In this document: positions 53,873 through 62,328 of the stretch, piece by piece | Position numbering within the stretch: the first letter of the stretch is position 1 | How the letters are laid out: each line of letters begins with the position of its first letter | NCBI RefSeq assembly: GCF_017302315.1 | Contig: NZ_JAFLDT010000011.1 | Location: 1-64,000, forward strand | DNA length: 64,000 nt | Reading direction: 5' to 3' | Origin: Zoogloea sp. | Lineage (GTDB): Bacteria > Pseudomonadota > Gammaproteobacteria > Burkholderiales > Rhodocyclaceae | Notes under the pieces: generated by a model | Database searches by the model: none | What the model saw: the letters and a program-made list of their open reading frames with translations, nothing else | What the model was told of the DNA's origin: nothing | Made by a program: the position numbers and the translations under genes

Positions 53873-54813
53873 TGACGGTTCTGGTTATTGCCGAGCACGA
53901 CAACGCGTCCCTGAAGGGCGCAACCCTCAATACGGTTACGGCTGCAAGCCGGCTGGGTGGTGACATCGCCGTGCTGGTGGTGGGCTCCGCTGCGGGCGGC
54001 GCCGTCGAGGCCGCCGCGAAGCTGGCGGGGGTGAGCAAGGTGCTGGTGGCCGACTCCGCCGCCTTTGGCGACCAGTCCGCTGAAAACGTGGCCGCCCAGA
54101 TCCTCGCCGTCGTCGGTGCTTCTGGCGCATCCATCAGCCACGTGCTGGCACCCGCCACCACCTACGGCAAGAACGTGCTGCCCCGTGTCGCGGCCCTGCT
54201 GGATGTGGCCCAGATCTCCGAGATCGTGGGTATCGAGTCCGCCGACACCTTCGTGCGTCCGATCTATGCCGGCAATGCCCTGGCAACGGTCAAGTCTGCC
54301 GATCCAGTCAAGGTCATCACCGTGCGCACCACCGCTTTCGAAGCGGCGGGCGACGGCGGGGCGGCGACTGTCGAGCAGATCACTCCGGTGGCCGATTGCG
54401 GTCTGTCGAAGCTGCTCGGCCGTGAGCTCACCAAGTCGGCCCGTCCCGAGCTGGGTGCCGCCAAGATCATCGTTTCCGGCGGCCGTGGCATGGGCAGCGG
54501 GGAGAACTATCAAGCGATCCTGGCGCCCCTGGCCGACAAGCTGGGGGCCGCCCTGGGTGCCAGCCGGGCGGCAGTGGATGCGGGATACGTGCCCAACGAC
54601 TACCAGGTGGGTCAGACCGGCAAGATCGTTGCGCCCCAGCTCTATCTGGCCGTGGGCATCTCCGGTGCCATCCAGCATCTGGCCGGCATGAAGGACTCCA
54701 AGGTGATCGTGGCGATCAACAAGGATCCGGATGCGCCGATCTTCCAGGTGGCGGATTACGGGCTGGTGGCCGACCTGTTCGAGGCGGTTCCCCAATTGAC
54801 CGCCGCGGTCTGA
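53872..54813 (+). CDS. etfA: Electron transfer flavoprotein, alpha subunit
   Basis: A 313-residue FAD-binding subunit. The C-terminal FAD domain carries [31 protein letters not shown] and [15 protein letters not shown], then [18 protein letters not shown]. With EtfB it feeds ETF:quinone oxidoreductase, which is not in the window. I use the ATG at 53872; a GTG directly before it (53869) is also in frame. An acyl-CoA dehydrogenase lies two genes downstream, a probable electron donor. Confidence 0.96.
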   Translation: MTVLVIAEHDNASLKGATLNTVTAASRLGGDIAVLVVGSAAGGAVEAAAKLAGVSKVLVADSAAFGDQSAENVAAQILAVVGASGASISHVLAPATTYGKNVLPRVAALLDVAQISEIVGIESADTFVRPIYAGNALATVKSADPVKVITVRTTAFEAAGDGGAATVEQITPVADCGLSKLLGRELTKSARPELGAAKIIVSGGRGMGSGENYQAILAPLADKLGAALGASRAAVDAGYVPNDYQVGQTGKIVAPQLYLAVGISGAIQHLAGMKDSKVIVAINKDPDAPIFQVADYGLVADLFEAVPQLTAAV

Positions 54814-54844
54814 GCCGGCGAAACGACCCCCGGGGCTGGCCCGA

Positions 54845-55510
54845 GTGAACCTTCAGCCCGATCTCTTCTCCGGAGCCTGGCATGTCTTTGCCACGCTCTG
54901 CGGGTTGGGGGTCGCGTTCTGGATTGCGCGCACGGCGCCGTGGCGCCGCATGCTTGACGGGCATCAGCTCAACGCCATCCTCGGTGCGGCTGTCATCCTC
55001 ACCTTGCTGTGGAGCCTCAATGCCGGGGTCTACCCCGGGTTGAACCTTCATCTGCTGGGTGCCATGGCGGCAACCCTGATCTTCGGGCCGCAGTTGGCCC
55101 TGGTGGTGCTCGGCCTGGCCCTGGCCGGCGTCACCCTCAACGGCAGTGTCGAGTGGGGCGCCTACCCCATCAACTTCCTGGTGATGGGCGTCGTCCCGGT
55201 GGCCTTCGGCAGCCTCTACTTCACTGTCATCGAGCGCTGGCTGCCACGGCATTTTTTTGTTTATATATTTGTCAATGCCTTCATCGGCGCTGCGGTGATT
55301 GTCCTGCTCCAGGGCCTCGTCGCATCGCTGGCCCTCTTTGCTGCCGGTGCTTACCCGGCAGACAAGCTGCTGTCCGAATATCTGCCTTTCTTTCTGCTGC
55401 TGGGTTTTGCCGAAGCCTGGCTGTCGGGCATGGCCCTGACCCTGCTGGTGGTGTATTGCCCCGAGTGGGTGGCGAGTTTCGATGACAGAAGTTACCTGAT
55501 GAACAAGTAA
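54845..55510 (+). CDS. CbiM-like energy-coupling factor transporter permease
   Basis: A 221-residue integral membrane protein with about six to seven helices. Segments such as GHQLNAILGAAVIL, NLHLLGAMAATLIFGPQLAL and the AYPINFLVMGVVPVAFG loop match short CbiM/ECF-type S-component proteins for cobalt or nickel. The CbiQ, CbiO and CbiN partners are absent, and it sits between etfA and an acyl-CoA dehydrogenase. Start GTG at 54845. The transported ion is unknown; solitary CbiM-like proteins are found in other betaproteobacteria. Confidence 0.7.
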   Translation: MNLQPDLFSGAWHVFATLCGLGVAFWIARTAPWRRMLDGHQLNAILGAAVILTLLWSLNAGVYPGLNLHLLGAMAATLIFGPQLALVVLGLALAGVTLNGSVEWGAYPINFLVMGVVPVAFGSLYFTVIERWLPRHFFVYIFVNAFIGAAVIVLLQGLVASLALFAAGAYPADKLLSEYLPFFLLLGFAEAWLSGMALTLLVVYCPEWVASFDDRSYLMNK

Positions 55511-55562
55511 GCCGGCCTGACGGGTCGTAAAACCTAAAACAACATTCCGTGGAGAAAAAACA

Positions 55563-57359
55563 ATGAGCAGTTATTCCGCACCCATTCGCGACATGCAGTT
55601 CGTGCTGCGCGAACTCGCCGACCTGGACGCCGTTGCGGCCCTGCCAGGTTGCGAGGACGCCTCCTCCGATCTGGTGGACGCCATTCTTGAAGAAGCCAAC
55701 AAGTTCGCCAGCGGCGTGATCGCCCCCCTCAACTGGATCGGTGACCAGGAAGGTGCCACCTGGGACAACGGCGAGGTGCGTACCGCCACCGGCTGGAAGG
55801 AGGCCTACACGCAGTTTGCCGAGGCGGGCTGGACCGCACTGGCCTGCGAGCCGGAATTCGGCGGCCAGGGCCTGCCCAAGCTGGTCTCCACCGCAGTGAT
55901 GGAGATGTGGAAGTCGGCCAACATGGCCTTCTCACTGTGCCCGATGCTGACCAACGGCGCCATCGAGTCCATCAAGCTGCGGGGCACCGACGAGCAGAAG
56001 GCGCTTTACCTGCCAAAGATGGTGAGCGGCGAATGGACTGGTACCATGAACCTCACCGAGCCCTCTGCCGGCTCCGACCTGGCCGCCGTGCGCACCCGTG
56101 CCGTGCCCCAGGGGGATGGCACCTACAAGATCTTCGGCCAGAAGATCTTCATCACCTACGGTGAGCACGACTTGACCGACAACATCATCCACCTGGTGCT
56201 GGCCCGTCTGCCGGACGCACCGGAGGGGGTGAAGGGCATTTCCTTGTTCGTCGTGCCCAAGTTCCTGCTCAAGGCCGACGGCACCTCCGGAGAGCGCAAC
56301 GACGTGCATTGCGTGTCAATCGAACACAAGCTCGGCATCCACGCCAGCCCGACGGCCGTGCTGGCTTTTGGCGACAAGGGCGGGGCCATCGGCACCCTTG
56401 TGGGAGAGGCCAACCGCGGCCTCGAGTACATGTTCATCATGATGAACGAAGCCCGCTTCGCCGTCGGCATGGAGGGCCTGGCCCTGTCCGAGCGCGCCTA
56501 CCAGCAGGCCCTGGCCTACGCCAAGGACCGCATCCAGGGTACCGAGGCCGGTGTGCGTGGCGGCCCGAAGGTGAGCATCATCCATCACCCGGACGTGCGT
56601 CGCATGCTGATGAGCATGAAGTCGCAGATCGAAGCCCAGCGCGCCCTGGCTTATGTGGTGGGTGCGGCCACCGACATGGCCCACCACCATCCCGACGAGT
56701 CCGTCCGCGCCCAGAGCCAGGCCTTCATGGATCTCATGATCCCCGTGGTCAAGGGCTGGCTCACCGAGGCCTCCATCGACATCACCTCGACCGGCGTGCA
56801 GGTGCATGGGGGCATGGGTTTCATCGAGGAAACCGGTGCGGCCCAGCATCTCCGCGATGCGCGCATCACCTCCATCTACGAAGGCACCACGGCCATCCAG
56901 GCCAACGACCTGATTGGTCGGAAGATTGCGCGGGAAGGTGGCCGGACCGTCAAGTTGGTCATTGCCGAGATGCGCCGGGTCGAAGCCCAACTGTCGGAGG
57001 CGGCTGGCGAGGAGTTTTCTGCCATCCGCAAGTCCCTCTCCGCGGCCGTGACCGCACTGGAGGAGGCCGTCGCCTACATCGTCGCAACCTACGGGAACGA
57101 CATCAAGTCGGCGTCGGTGGGCTCCGTCCCCTTCCTCAAGCTGCTGGGCATTGTTGCCGGCGGCTGGCAGATGGGGCGTGCGGCGCTGGTGTCGGCCCGT
57201 CGCCTGGCAGAGGGCGGGGGCGATGCGTCCTTCTACACCGCCAAGATCGTCACGGCACGTTTCTACGCCGACCACATCCTGGCCCAGGCGCCCGGCCTGG
57301 CCTATTCAGTGGTCAGCGGCGCTGCGGGTGCCCTTGCGCTGACGGAAGATCAGTTCTGA
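55563..57359 (+). CDS. Acyl-CoA dehydrogenase, long (DmdC/FadE5-like)
   Basis: A 598-residue flavoprotein. The N-terminal extension MSSYSAPIRDMQFVLRELAD and the total length match the subgroup with an extra C-terminal helical domain (DmdC, FadE5-like). The core carries MNLTEPSAGSDLAAVRTRA (FAD and substrate), KIFITYGEHDL, and VHGGMGFIEETGAAQHLRDA with YEGTTAIQANDLIGRK. It desaturates acyl-CoA and passes electrons to ETF, encoded just upstream. The substrate is unknown. GGAG precedes the ATG, and a strong terminator follows. Confidence 0.93.
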   Translation: MSSYSAPIRDMQFVLRELADLDAVAALPGCEDASSDLVDAILEEANKFASGVIAPLNWIGDQEGATWDNGEVRTATGWKEAYTQFAEAGWTALACEPEFGGQGLPKLVSTAVMEMWKSANMAFSLCPMLTNGAIESIKLRGTDEQKALYLPKMVSGEWTGTMNLTEPSAGSDLAAVRTRAVPQGDGTYKIFGQKIFITYGEHDLTDNIIHLVLARLPDAPEGVKGISLFVVPKFLLKADGTSGERNDVHCVSIEHKLGIHASPTAVLAFGDKGGAIGTLVGEANRGLEYMFIMMNEARFAVGMEGLALSERAYQQALAYAKDRIQGTEAGVRGGPKVSIIHHPDVRRMLMSMKSQIEAQRALAYVVGAATDMAHHHPDESVRAQSQAFMDLMIPVVKGWLTEASIDITSTGVQVHGGMGFIEETGAAQHLRDARITSIYEGTTAIQANDLIGRKIAREGGRTVKLVIAEMRRVEAQLSEAAGEEFSAIRKSLSAAVTALEEAVAYIVATYGNDIKSASVGSVPFLKLLGIVAGGWQMGRAALVSARRLAEGGGDASFYTAKIVTARFYADHILAQAPGLAYSVVSGAAGALALTEDQF

Positions 57360-57386
57360 TCCTCAGCCAGTCCGGTATGGAATCAG

Positions 57387-57410
57387 GGGGCCGTAAGGCC
57401 CCATTTTTTT
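57387..57410 (+). terminator. Intrinsic terminator after the acyl-CoA dehydrogenase
   Basis: GGGGCC-GTAA-GGCCCC hairpin (57387-57402) followed by A and T7. It is a classical Rho-independent terminator for the plus strand. The T-run overlaps the stop codon of the convergent psd gene. Confidence 0.9.
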
Positions 57411-58326
57411 ACCCGTTGGCGTCGGACGATATCGCACCGTCCATCCTGCCGAGCTGTCGCAGCAATGCCTGCCCCATGCGAATCGGGGTTCCGTCCTCGA
57501 CGCCCGGGCACAGCGCGAAGCCCGGTGGCACGAAGACGATGATGGTTGAGCCGTGCTCGAACCAACCCATTTCCTCTCCCTTGGCGAAGTCTGCGTTCGA
57601 GGGGATGTGCTTCGGGCCGCGGTAGCCCGGACGCAGCAGCCCATCAAGCCAGTGCAGGCGGATGCTGGCCACCAGAATGGCGGCCACCGGGACGAGCGTC
57701 AGCACGGCCCCGCTGTCCTGGAGGCGTGTGCGGATCACCGCCCGTTCGTTCTTGCAGAAGAGTCTCTCGACCCGTTTGAGGGCCGCAGGATTCACGTTCC
57801 AGGTGTCACCGGAAAGGTAGGTCACATGTTCCACGCGGAGGTTGGCCGGAGCATGGAAGCGGTGGTACATGCTCGACTTGAGACGCAGGGTGACATACAG
57901 GCCATCCCGGTAGGCTTCCACCAGGTCGGCATCCCCGAGCAGGTCCGTCAGGGGATAGGGTGCGCCCTTGGCCTGCAGGGCATTGATGCCTTCGAGGGTT
58001 CCGCAGGCGCCGACGATGGCATCGCAGGGGCTGCTCAGCACGCCAGGGTTCGTGTCGATGGTCCGGGCGCCAGGCTTCAGCGCCCGGGTGAAGCAGGCGT
58101 GCATGCTGCCGAATTTCTGATCGCGTGCATCCGACAGGTCGAGATCGGCAAAAAGTCGCCAGATCCGGATGGAGAGGGCCGCAACCACCGGGTTCTCGAT
58201 CTTGCTGAACCAGCCCATGAAGCGGGTGAGGAGGGCGCGTGGCACCCGATTGGTCAGCAGGAAGTTGAGGTCTTCCTGATCGAGGATGCGGGCGGCGGGT
58301 TGCCGATGGGCAGGCTGGTTTTTCAT
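57409..58326 (-). CDS. psd: Phosphatidylserine decarboxylase family protein
   Basis: A 305-residue self-processing pyruvoyl enzyme. The cleavage site is FEHGSTIIVF (Gly-Ser-Thr; the serine becomes the pyruvoyl group). SPCDAIVGACG holds the catalytic aspartate and YHRFHAPANLRVEHV the histidine, with GDTWNVNP after it. These match the membrane-bound PSD that makes phosphatidylethanolamine. I use the ATG at 58326; an in-frame TTG at 58341 is possible. It is apart from pssA and may be a second PSD linked to the adjacent aminotransferase. Confidence 0.88.
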   Translation of the reverse strand: MKNQPAHRQPAARILDQEDLNFLLTNRVPRALLTRFMGWFSKIENPVVAALSIRIWRLFADLDLSDARDQKFGSMHACFTRALKPGARTIDTNPGVLSSPCDAIVGACGTLEGINALQAKGAPYPLTDLLGDADLVEAYRDGLYVTLRLKSSMYHRFHAPANLRVEHVTYLSGDTWNVNPAALKRVERLFCKNERAVIRTRLQDSGAVLTLVPVAAILVASIRLHWLDGLLRPGYRGPKHIPSNADFAKGEEMGWFEHGSTIIVFVPPGFALCPGVEDGTPIRMGQALLRQLGRMDGAISSDANG

Positions 58327-58344
58327 CGCAGGGCCGTCCAAAGA

Positions 58345-58398
58345 TGGAGAGCGCCCCCTCGGGGGGCAGTGAGTCGCGCAGCGGGGAGCGTGGGGGAC
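58345..58398. repeat. REP-like extragenic palindromic element
   Basis: GCCCCC-TCG-GGGGGC hairpin (58353-58367) followed by CAGTGAGTCGCGCAGCGGGGAGCG and a TGGGGGAC tail that can pair with the C-run. Similar GC-rich intergenic elements are, as I recall, dispersed in several betaproteobacterial genomes. There is one copy in this window, between psd and the aminotransferase. Confidence 0.45.
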
Positions 58399-58463
58399 AT
58401 TTTCATGGCGCTGTAACGGGGGTCGGTTAAATCAGTCATCTTTCAGTTATGGAGTAAGTGCCC

Positions 58464-60119
58464 GTGGAAGATGCGTTGGTATTGGCGGGTCTGGGGGCGC
58501 TTGCGCTGCCCGGCCTGGTTCTGAAGGCGAAGCGTCGGCTGGAGTTGTCGCGGGGCAAGCACCCGTCCCTCACCGGCCACGCCAAGATGTCGCGGCGGGT
58601 GGCGAAGCTGCTGCCTTTCTATGAGTACGATGAGACGGGGTTCTTCAATTCCGATGATGCCCCTGCCGAGGTCGTGGCCCGACGCCGTGAGGGTTTCTTC
58701 CGGCTGGCCGGCATCTACCAGCAGCGCTTCGCGGCAAGCGCGGCGCTGACGGCGGAAGCCCAGGAGGCGGTGTCGGACCTTCAATTCACCAGCGCCTATC
58801 GCGTCCCTTTCCAGTACAGCCGTTTCCTTCGCCAGCATCTGAAGGGCGGTGCCTTCCTCAAGGCCTCGTCGGGGGTCACCGTGACCGACCTGGATGGCAA
58901 TGTCTTCTACGATCTGGGCGGCGCCTATGGCGTGAATGTGTTCGGCTATGACTTCTACAAGGAGTGCATGGCCCTTGGCAGCGAGCGGGTCGAGGCGTTG
59001 GGACCGGTGCTCGGGGCCTACCATCCGCTGCTCGCCTACAACGTGAAGCGCCTGCAGGCGATTTCGGGGCTGGATGAGGTGTCCTTCCACATGTCGGGCA
59101 CGGAGGCGGTCATGCAGGCCGTGCGCCTGGCCCGCTACCACACCGGCCGGACCCATCTTGTGCGTTTTTGCGGGGCCTACCATGGCTGGTGGGGTGAGGT
59201 GCAACCCGGGGTCGGCAACCCCACCGCAGCCAACCAGACCTATACCCTCAAGGACATGCACGCCGACGCCCTGCGCGTGTTGCGCCGGCGCAAGGACATC
59301 GCCTGTGTCCTCGTCAACCCGCTGCAGGCTTTGCATCCCAATGCTTCCGCCCCCGGCGATTCGTCGCTGGTGGACAGCAGCCGGCGGGCCGGCTTCGACA
59401 GGGCGGCCTACTCGGCGTGGCTGCGCGAGCTGCGCCAGGTGTGTGATGAACGGGGCATCGTGCTGATCTTTGACGAGGTCTTTGTCGGCTTTCGCCTCGC
59501 TGCCGGGGGCGCCCAGGCCTACTTCGGTGTCCAGGCCGACATGGTCACCTACGGCAAGACCCTGGGTGGCGGCCTTCCCGTGGGGGTGGTGTGCGGCAAG
59601 CGGAACCTGATGAAGCGCTACCGGGACGACCGGCCGGCCGATATCTGCTTTGCCCGTGGCACCTTCAACTCCCATCCCTGGGTCATGGGGGCCATGGCTG
59701 AGTTCCTGGAGCGCATCGAATCGCCGGAAGTGCGGGCGCTGTACGACGGGCTGGACACCCGATGGAATGCGCGCGCGGCCTGCATGAACGCGCGTTTCGA
59801 GGAGGCGGGCCTGCCCCTGCGGGTGGCCAACCTGTCCACCATCTGGACGGTGACCTTCACGCGGCCGGGGCGCTACAACTGGATGCTCCAGTACTACATG
59901 CGTGCCGAGGGGCTGGCCCTGAGCTGGGTTGGCAGCGGGCGCTTCATCTTCAGCCTCAACTACACTGATGCCGACTTCGCCGAAGTGGTGGAGCGCGTCG
60001 TCGCTGCAGCGCGGCAGATGGATGCGGATGGCTGGTGGTGGAATGACGGAACGCTCACCGACAAGGCTATCCGCCGGCGCATCCTGAAGGAGATGCTGGT
60101 CCATCGCTTCCTGAAGTAA
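58464..60119 (+). CDS. Class III PLP aminotransferase with N-terminal extension
   Basis: A ~551-residue enzyme. The catalytic fold resembles glutamate-1-semialdehyde aminomutase: FHMSGTEAVMQAVRLAR, FCGAYHGWWGEVQPG, IFDEVFVGFR and PLP lysine about Lys365 in YGKTLGGGLPVGV. It is preceded by about 130 residues not typical of the family, including a hydrophobic stretch ALVLAGLGALALPGLVL near the N-terminus that could anchor it to the membrane. GGAG at 58451-58454 suits the GTG at 58464; GTG at 58458 is the alternative. The substrate is unknown. A role in amino-lipid metabolism is suggested by its neighbours. Confidence 0.8.
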   Translation: MEDALVLAGLGALALPGLVLKAKRRLELSRGKHPSLTGHAKMSRRVAKLLPFYEYDETGFFNSDDAPAEVVARRREGFFRLAGIYQQRFAASAALTAEAQEAVSDLQFTSAYRVPFQYSRFLRQHLKGGAFLKASSGVTVTDLDGNVFYDLGGAYGVNVFGYDFYKECMALGSERVEALGPVLGAYHPLLAYNVKRLQAISGLDEVSFHMSGTEAVMQAVRLARYHTGRTHLVRFCGAYHGWWGEVQPGVGNPTAANQTYTLKDMHADALRVLRRRKDIACVLVNPLQALHPNASAPGDSSLVDSSRRAGFDRAAYSAWLRELRQVCDERGIVLIFDEVFVGFRLAAGGAQAYFGVQADMVTYGKTLGGGLPVGVVCGKRNLMKRYRDDRPADICFARGTFNSHPWVMGAMAEFLERIESPEVRALYDGLDTRWNARAACMNARFEEAGLPLRVANLSTIWTVTFTRPGRYNWMLQYYMRAEGLALSWVGSGRFIFSLNYTDADFAEVVERVVAAARQMDADGWWWNDGTLTDKAIRRRILKEMLVHRFLK

Positions 60120-60125
60120 GCGGTT

Positions 60126-60164
60126 CGGCGCCGCCCCTCCCGCTGTGGAAGGAGGGCGGCGCCG
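60126..60164. terminator. Long hairpin between the aminotransferase and the Mpo1-like gene
   Basis: CGGCGCCGCCC pairs perfectly with GGGCGGCGCCG, with four more pairs (CTCC/GGAG) past a one-base bulge and a 10-base loop. It separates convergent genes. There is no T-run, but the stem is long and GC-only. Confidence 0.6.
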
Positions 60165-60173
60165 GGGAAGGGA

Positions 60174-60767
60174 TCAGGTGGCTTCGCGGGCGCGCAGATC
60201 GCGCAGCAGGAGCAGCGGAGCCCGGTGGTAGAGCTTGATATCGTGATAGGGGTCGGTGAGGATCTTGGTCAGCCACACCAGCCCGGTCTGCACGTCGCGG
60301 ATGAAGAACAGATGCACGGTGCGGAAGAGCAGGCCGCCGACACCGAGGCTGAGCCACAGGATGCCCAGGTGGTCGATGTAGCCACCCATGTCCGTGTGGG
60401 CGTCGAACAGACCGAACATCGTCGGGTTGAGCCACAGGGCGGGCGGGATGAAGGCCCAGATGGACAGCAGCACCACCTTGCGTTTGAGGTTGTAGCCTAC
60501 CTTTACGGCTTCCTTGTACTCGTTGCTGACCTTGTTCTCCTCGTCGTAGCCGAGGGGCTCAAAGAAAAAATGGCCGGACTGGCGCGTGACCATGGAGATC
60601 AGCCAGCCGATCAGTGCCGCCTTCACCGGGTCGACAAAGAGCAGGGAATATGCGATCAGGAAGCTGATGGCACTGATCAAGTGCAGGGTCTGGTTTACCC
60701 GGCTGTGGTGATAGAAGCGGTGGTCGTCCCAGCGCTGGGTCTGCAGTGCGCACAGAAAGTCTTTCAT
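60174..60767 (-). CDS. Mpo1/DUF962-like membrane protein
   Basis: A 197-residue protein with about four hydrophobic helices. Conserved histidines are arranged as in the Mpo1-like (DUF962) family: FYHHSRVNQTLHL (His20, His21, His29) and RQSGHFFFEP (His66), plus later His133 and His152. In yeast Mpo1 is an Fe(II)-dependent dioxygenase performing alpha-oxidation of 2-hydroxy fatty acids in phytosphingosine breakdown. No bacterial role is established here. The family call rests on the histidine pattern and topology. ATG at 60767 has GGGAGA upstream. Confidence 0.65.
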   Translation of the reverse strand: MKDFLCALQTQRWDDHRFYHHSRVNQTLHLISAISFLIAYSLLFVDPVKAALIGWLISMVTRQSGHFFFEPLGYDEENKVSNEYKEAVKVGYNLKRKVVLLSIWAFIPPALWLNPTMFGLFDAHTDMGGYIDHLGILWLSLGVGGLLFRTVHLFFIRDVQTGLVWLTKILTDPYHDIKLYHRAPLLLLRDLRAREAT

Positions 60768-60893
60768 GGAGTCTCCCTTGAGTGTCGAAATGGCCTTCGC
60801 GGCAAGATTAAGAAGCTCGCGTTACCGGGCGGCTGCGAAAATGTTAAGGCCGCGTGATCAGCCGTTTTCGGTTCTGCTCCGGGACATGGCGGT

Positions 60894-60899
60894 TAGAAT
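60894..60899 (+). promoter_or_regulatory. Candidate -10 (TAGAAT) for the Gly/Cys-rich protein gene
   Basis: TAGAAT 40 bases before the ATG at 60939. No strong -35 is seen. The 60768-60938 gap otherwise holds nothing recognisable. Confidence 0.35.
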
Positions 60900-60938
60900 G
60901 CCGGCGTGATTTCGGGCCTCGGGAAGGAGTGTTGGGGG

Positions 60939-61706
60939 ATGATGAAGCCAAGGTATCGCTTGCTCGGGCTGCCGCTGGTCTTGGCTGTGGGTATCGGCAT
61001 CATCGCGTTTCGTCAGCCGGAGGCGGGTAGCTGGATTCCCCGACTGCTTCTCGCCGGGGGGGCTCTGACCCTGGCAGGCCTTGCCTGGTGGCGCTGGCGG
61101 CAGCGGGCACGGGCACGCTTTCTGGCAGGCTTCCGCTTCCCGGTGGGGCTCGTGCGCAAGGTCCGCGAACGCTACCCCCACCTCAGCGACACCCAGGCCG
61201 AGATGGTCGTCAGGGAGCTACGCACCTTCTTCCAGGTGGCCCTGGCGGCGCAGGGGCAGATGGTGTCCATGCCGAGCCAGGCAGTGGATGTGGCCTGGCA
61301 CGAGTTCATCCTGTTCACCAAGGGCTATCGGCTGTTCTGCCGTCAGGCCCTGGGGCGTTTTCTTGATCACACGCCGGCGGAGTACATGGCGACCCCCCGG
61401 AGCGCGCAGATCGGTCTGCGGCGCACATGGCTGCATGCGTGTCGCCTCGACGGTATCAACCCCCGCAAGCCCGACCGTCTGCCCCTGCTTTTTGCCTTGG
61501 ACGGCCTGCTTCTGATTCCTGACGGTTTCCGCTATGCCCTCAACTGCATGGGGCCGGATGGAGCGCAATCAGGCGATGCCTACTGCGCCAGCGACATTGG
61601 CTGCGGGGGTGGAGGCGGGGGCTGCGCCGGTGGGTCTGACAGTAGCAGTGGCGATGCGGGCGACGGCGGTGGATGCGGCGGGGGAGGTTGCGGTGGCGGT
61701 GACTGA
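60939..61706 (+). CDS. Membrane protein with WHEF-type domain and Gly/Cys-rich tail
   Basis: A 255-residue protein I cannot name. Two N-terminal helices (about 8-24 and 32-52) lead to a soluble domain (about 60-200) with AVDVAWHEFILFTKGYRLFC (His121, Cys134) and FLDHTPAEY (His144). This loosely resembles the WH motif of plant glycine-rich-domain proteins. The last ~40 residues are nearly all Gly, Ser, Asp and Cys, with cysteines at 216, 222, 229, 246 and 251. ATG at 60939 has AAGGAG nine bases upstream; a GTG at 60906 is less likely. The stop codon abuts the inverted-repeat element. Confidence 0.7.
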   Translation: MMKPRYRLLGLPLVLAVGIGIIAFRQPEAGSWIPRLLLAGGALTLAGLAWWRWRQRARARFLAGFRFPVGLVRKVRERYPHLSDTQAEMVVRELRTFFQVALAAQGQMVSMPSQAVDVAWHEFILFTKGYRLFCRQALGRFLDHTPAEYMATPRSAQIGLRRTWLHACRLDGINPRKPDRLPLLFALDGLLLIPDGFRYALNCMGPDGAQSGDAYCASDIGCGGGGGGCAGGSDSSSGDAGDGGGCGGGGCGGGD

Positions 61707-61828
61707 GAGGGTGTGAAGAAGTCGTAGCGAGCGGTACGAGTTCGCCCCGAGAAGCGCAGCCGTACAAGGGTACGGTGAGCATCGCAGGGGCGAAATCGGG
61801 TCGCGCAGTAGATTTATCCACACCCTCT
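61706..61828. repeat. 123-bp nested inverted-repeat element
   Basis: Outer arms AGAGGGTGTG (61706-61715) and CACACCCTCT (61819-61828); middle arms TTCGCCCC (61741-61748) and GGGGCGAA (61787-61794); inner hairpin CCGTAC-AAGG-GTACGG (61760-61775). It contains no reading frame and lies between two convergent genes. It begins on the last base of a stop codon. It may be a dispersed non-autonomous element or a two-way terminator; copy number cannot be judged from one window. Confidence 0.65.
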
Positions 61829-61851
61829 GAGGCCACCGCCGGTCGCTGCGC

Positions 61852-62319
61852 CTACAGAAAGCGGTCGAGCAGACGCTTGCTGTGGCTGTCGAGGGCGTAG
61901 CGGTCGCGGATCAGGAAGTTGATGCCGCGGCTGTCGGTGATCATCAGCGCAGGGGCGGCCAGGCGGCGGATGTCCTCTTCGCCCTTCAGCACCATGCTGG
62001 TGGCGCCCCGGTCGGTTTCCAGATCCCAGGTGCTGGGCGTGGCAAAGCTGGAGACGTGGTGGATGCGCTGGATCACCGGTATGAACTCGCGGCTGGCCAT
62101 CTCGTCGGCGATCAACTGGCGGCTGCCGTCGGGCAGGTCGGAGAGGCGCTCGATCCACGCCACTTCCTCACCCTCGGTGTTGATCAGGCCGATGTTCTCG
62201 GCCGGGGCGGCGATGGGGAAGGCGCGCACCGGCGTCACCAGGTGGGCCTTGCCTTCCGGGTCGGTGAACACGAGCTGGCCAAAGCTGTTGCGGGCAATGT
62301 TGAGATTTTGCTGGGACAT
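61852..62319 (-). CDS. DUF1854 protein, cyanophycin-associated type
   Basis: A 155-residue cytoplasmic protein starting MSQQNLNIARNSFGQLVFTD. The segments VTPVRAFPIAAPAENIGL, GEEVAWIERLSDLPDGSR and ITDSRGINFLIRDRYALD mark it as DUF1854. In betaproteobacteria this family is typically next to an ABC exporter and cyanophycin synthetases (cphA). Its biochemical role is unknown. It follows the ABC gene with a 9-base gap. cphA itself is not in the window. Confidence 0.8.
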   Translation of the reverse strand: MSQQNLNIARNSFGQLVFTDPEGKAHLVTPVRAFPIAAPAENIGLINTEGEEVAWIERLSDLPDGSRQLIADEMASREFIPVIQRIHHVSSFATPSTWDLETDRGATSMVLKGEEDIRRLAAPALMITDSRGINFLIRDRYALDSHSKRLLDRFL

Positions 62320-62328
62320 GGTGGGCCT

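Noticed and set aside
58443..60104. 553-codon open frame antisense to the aminotransferase
   Set aside because: Same span as the real gene on the other strand; no domain or ribosome binding site.
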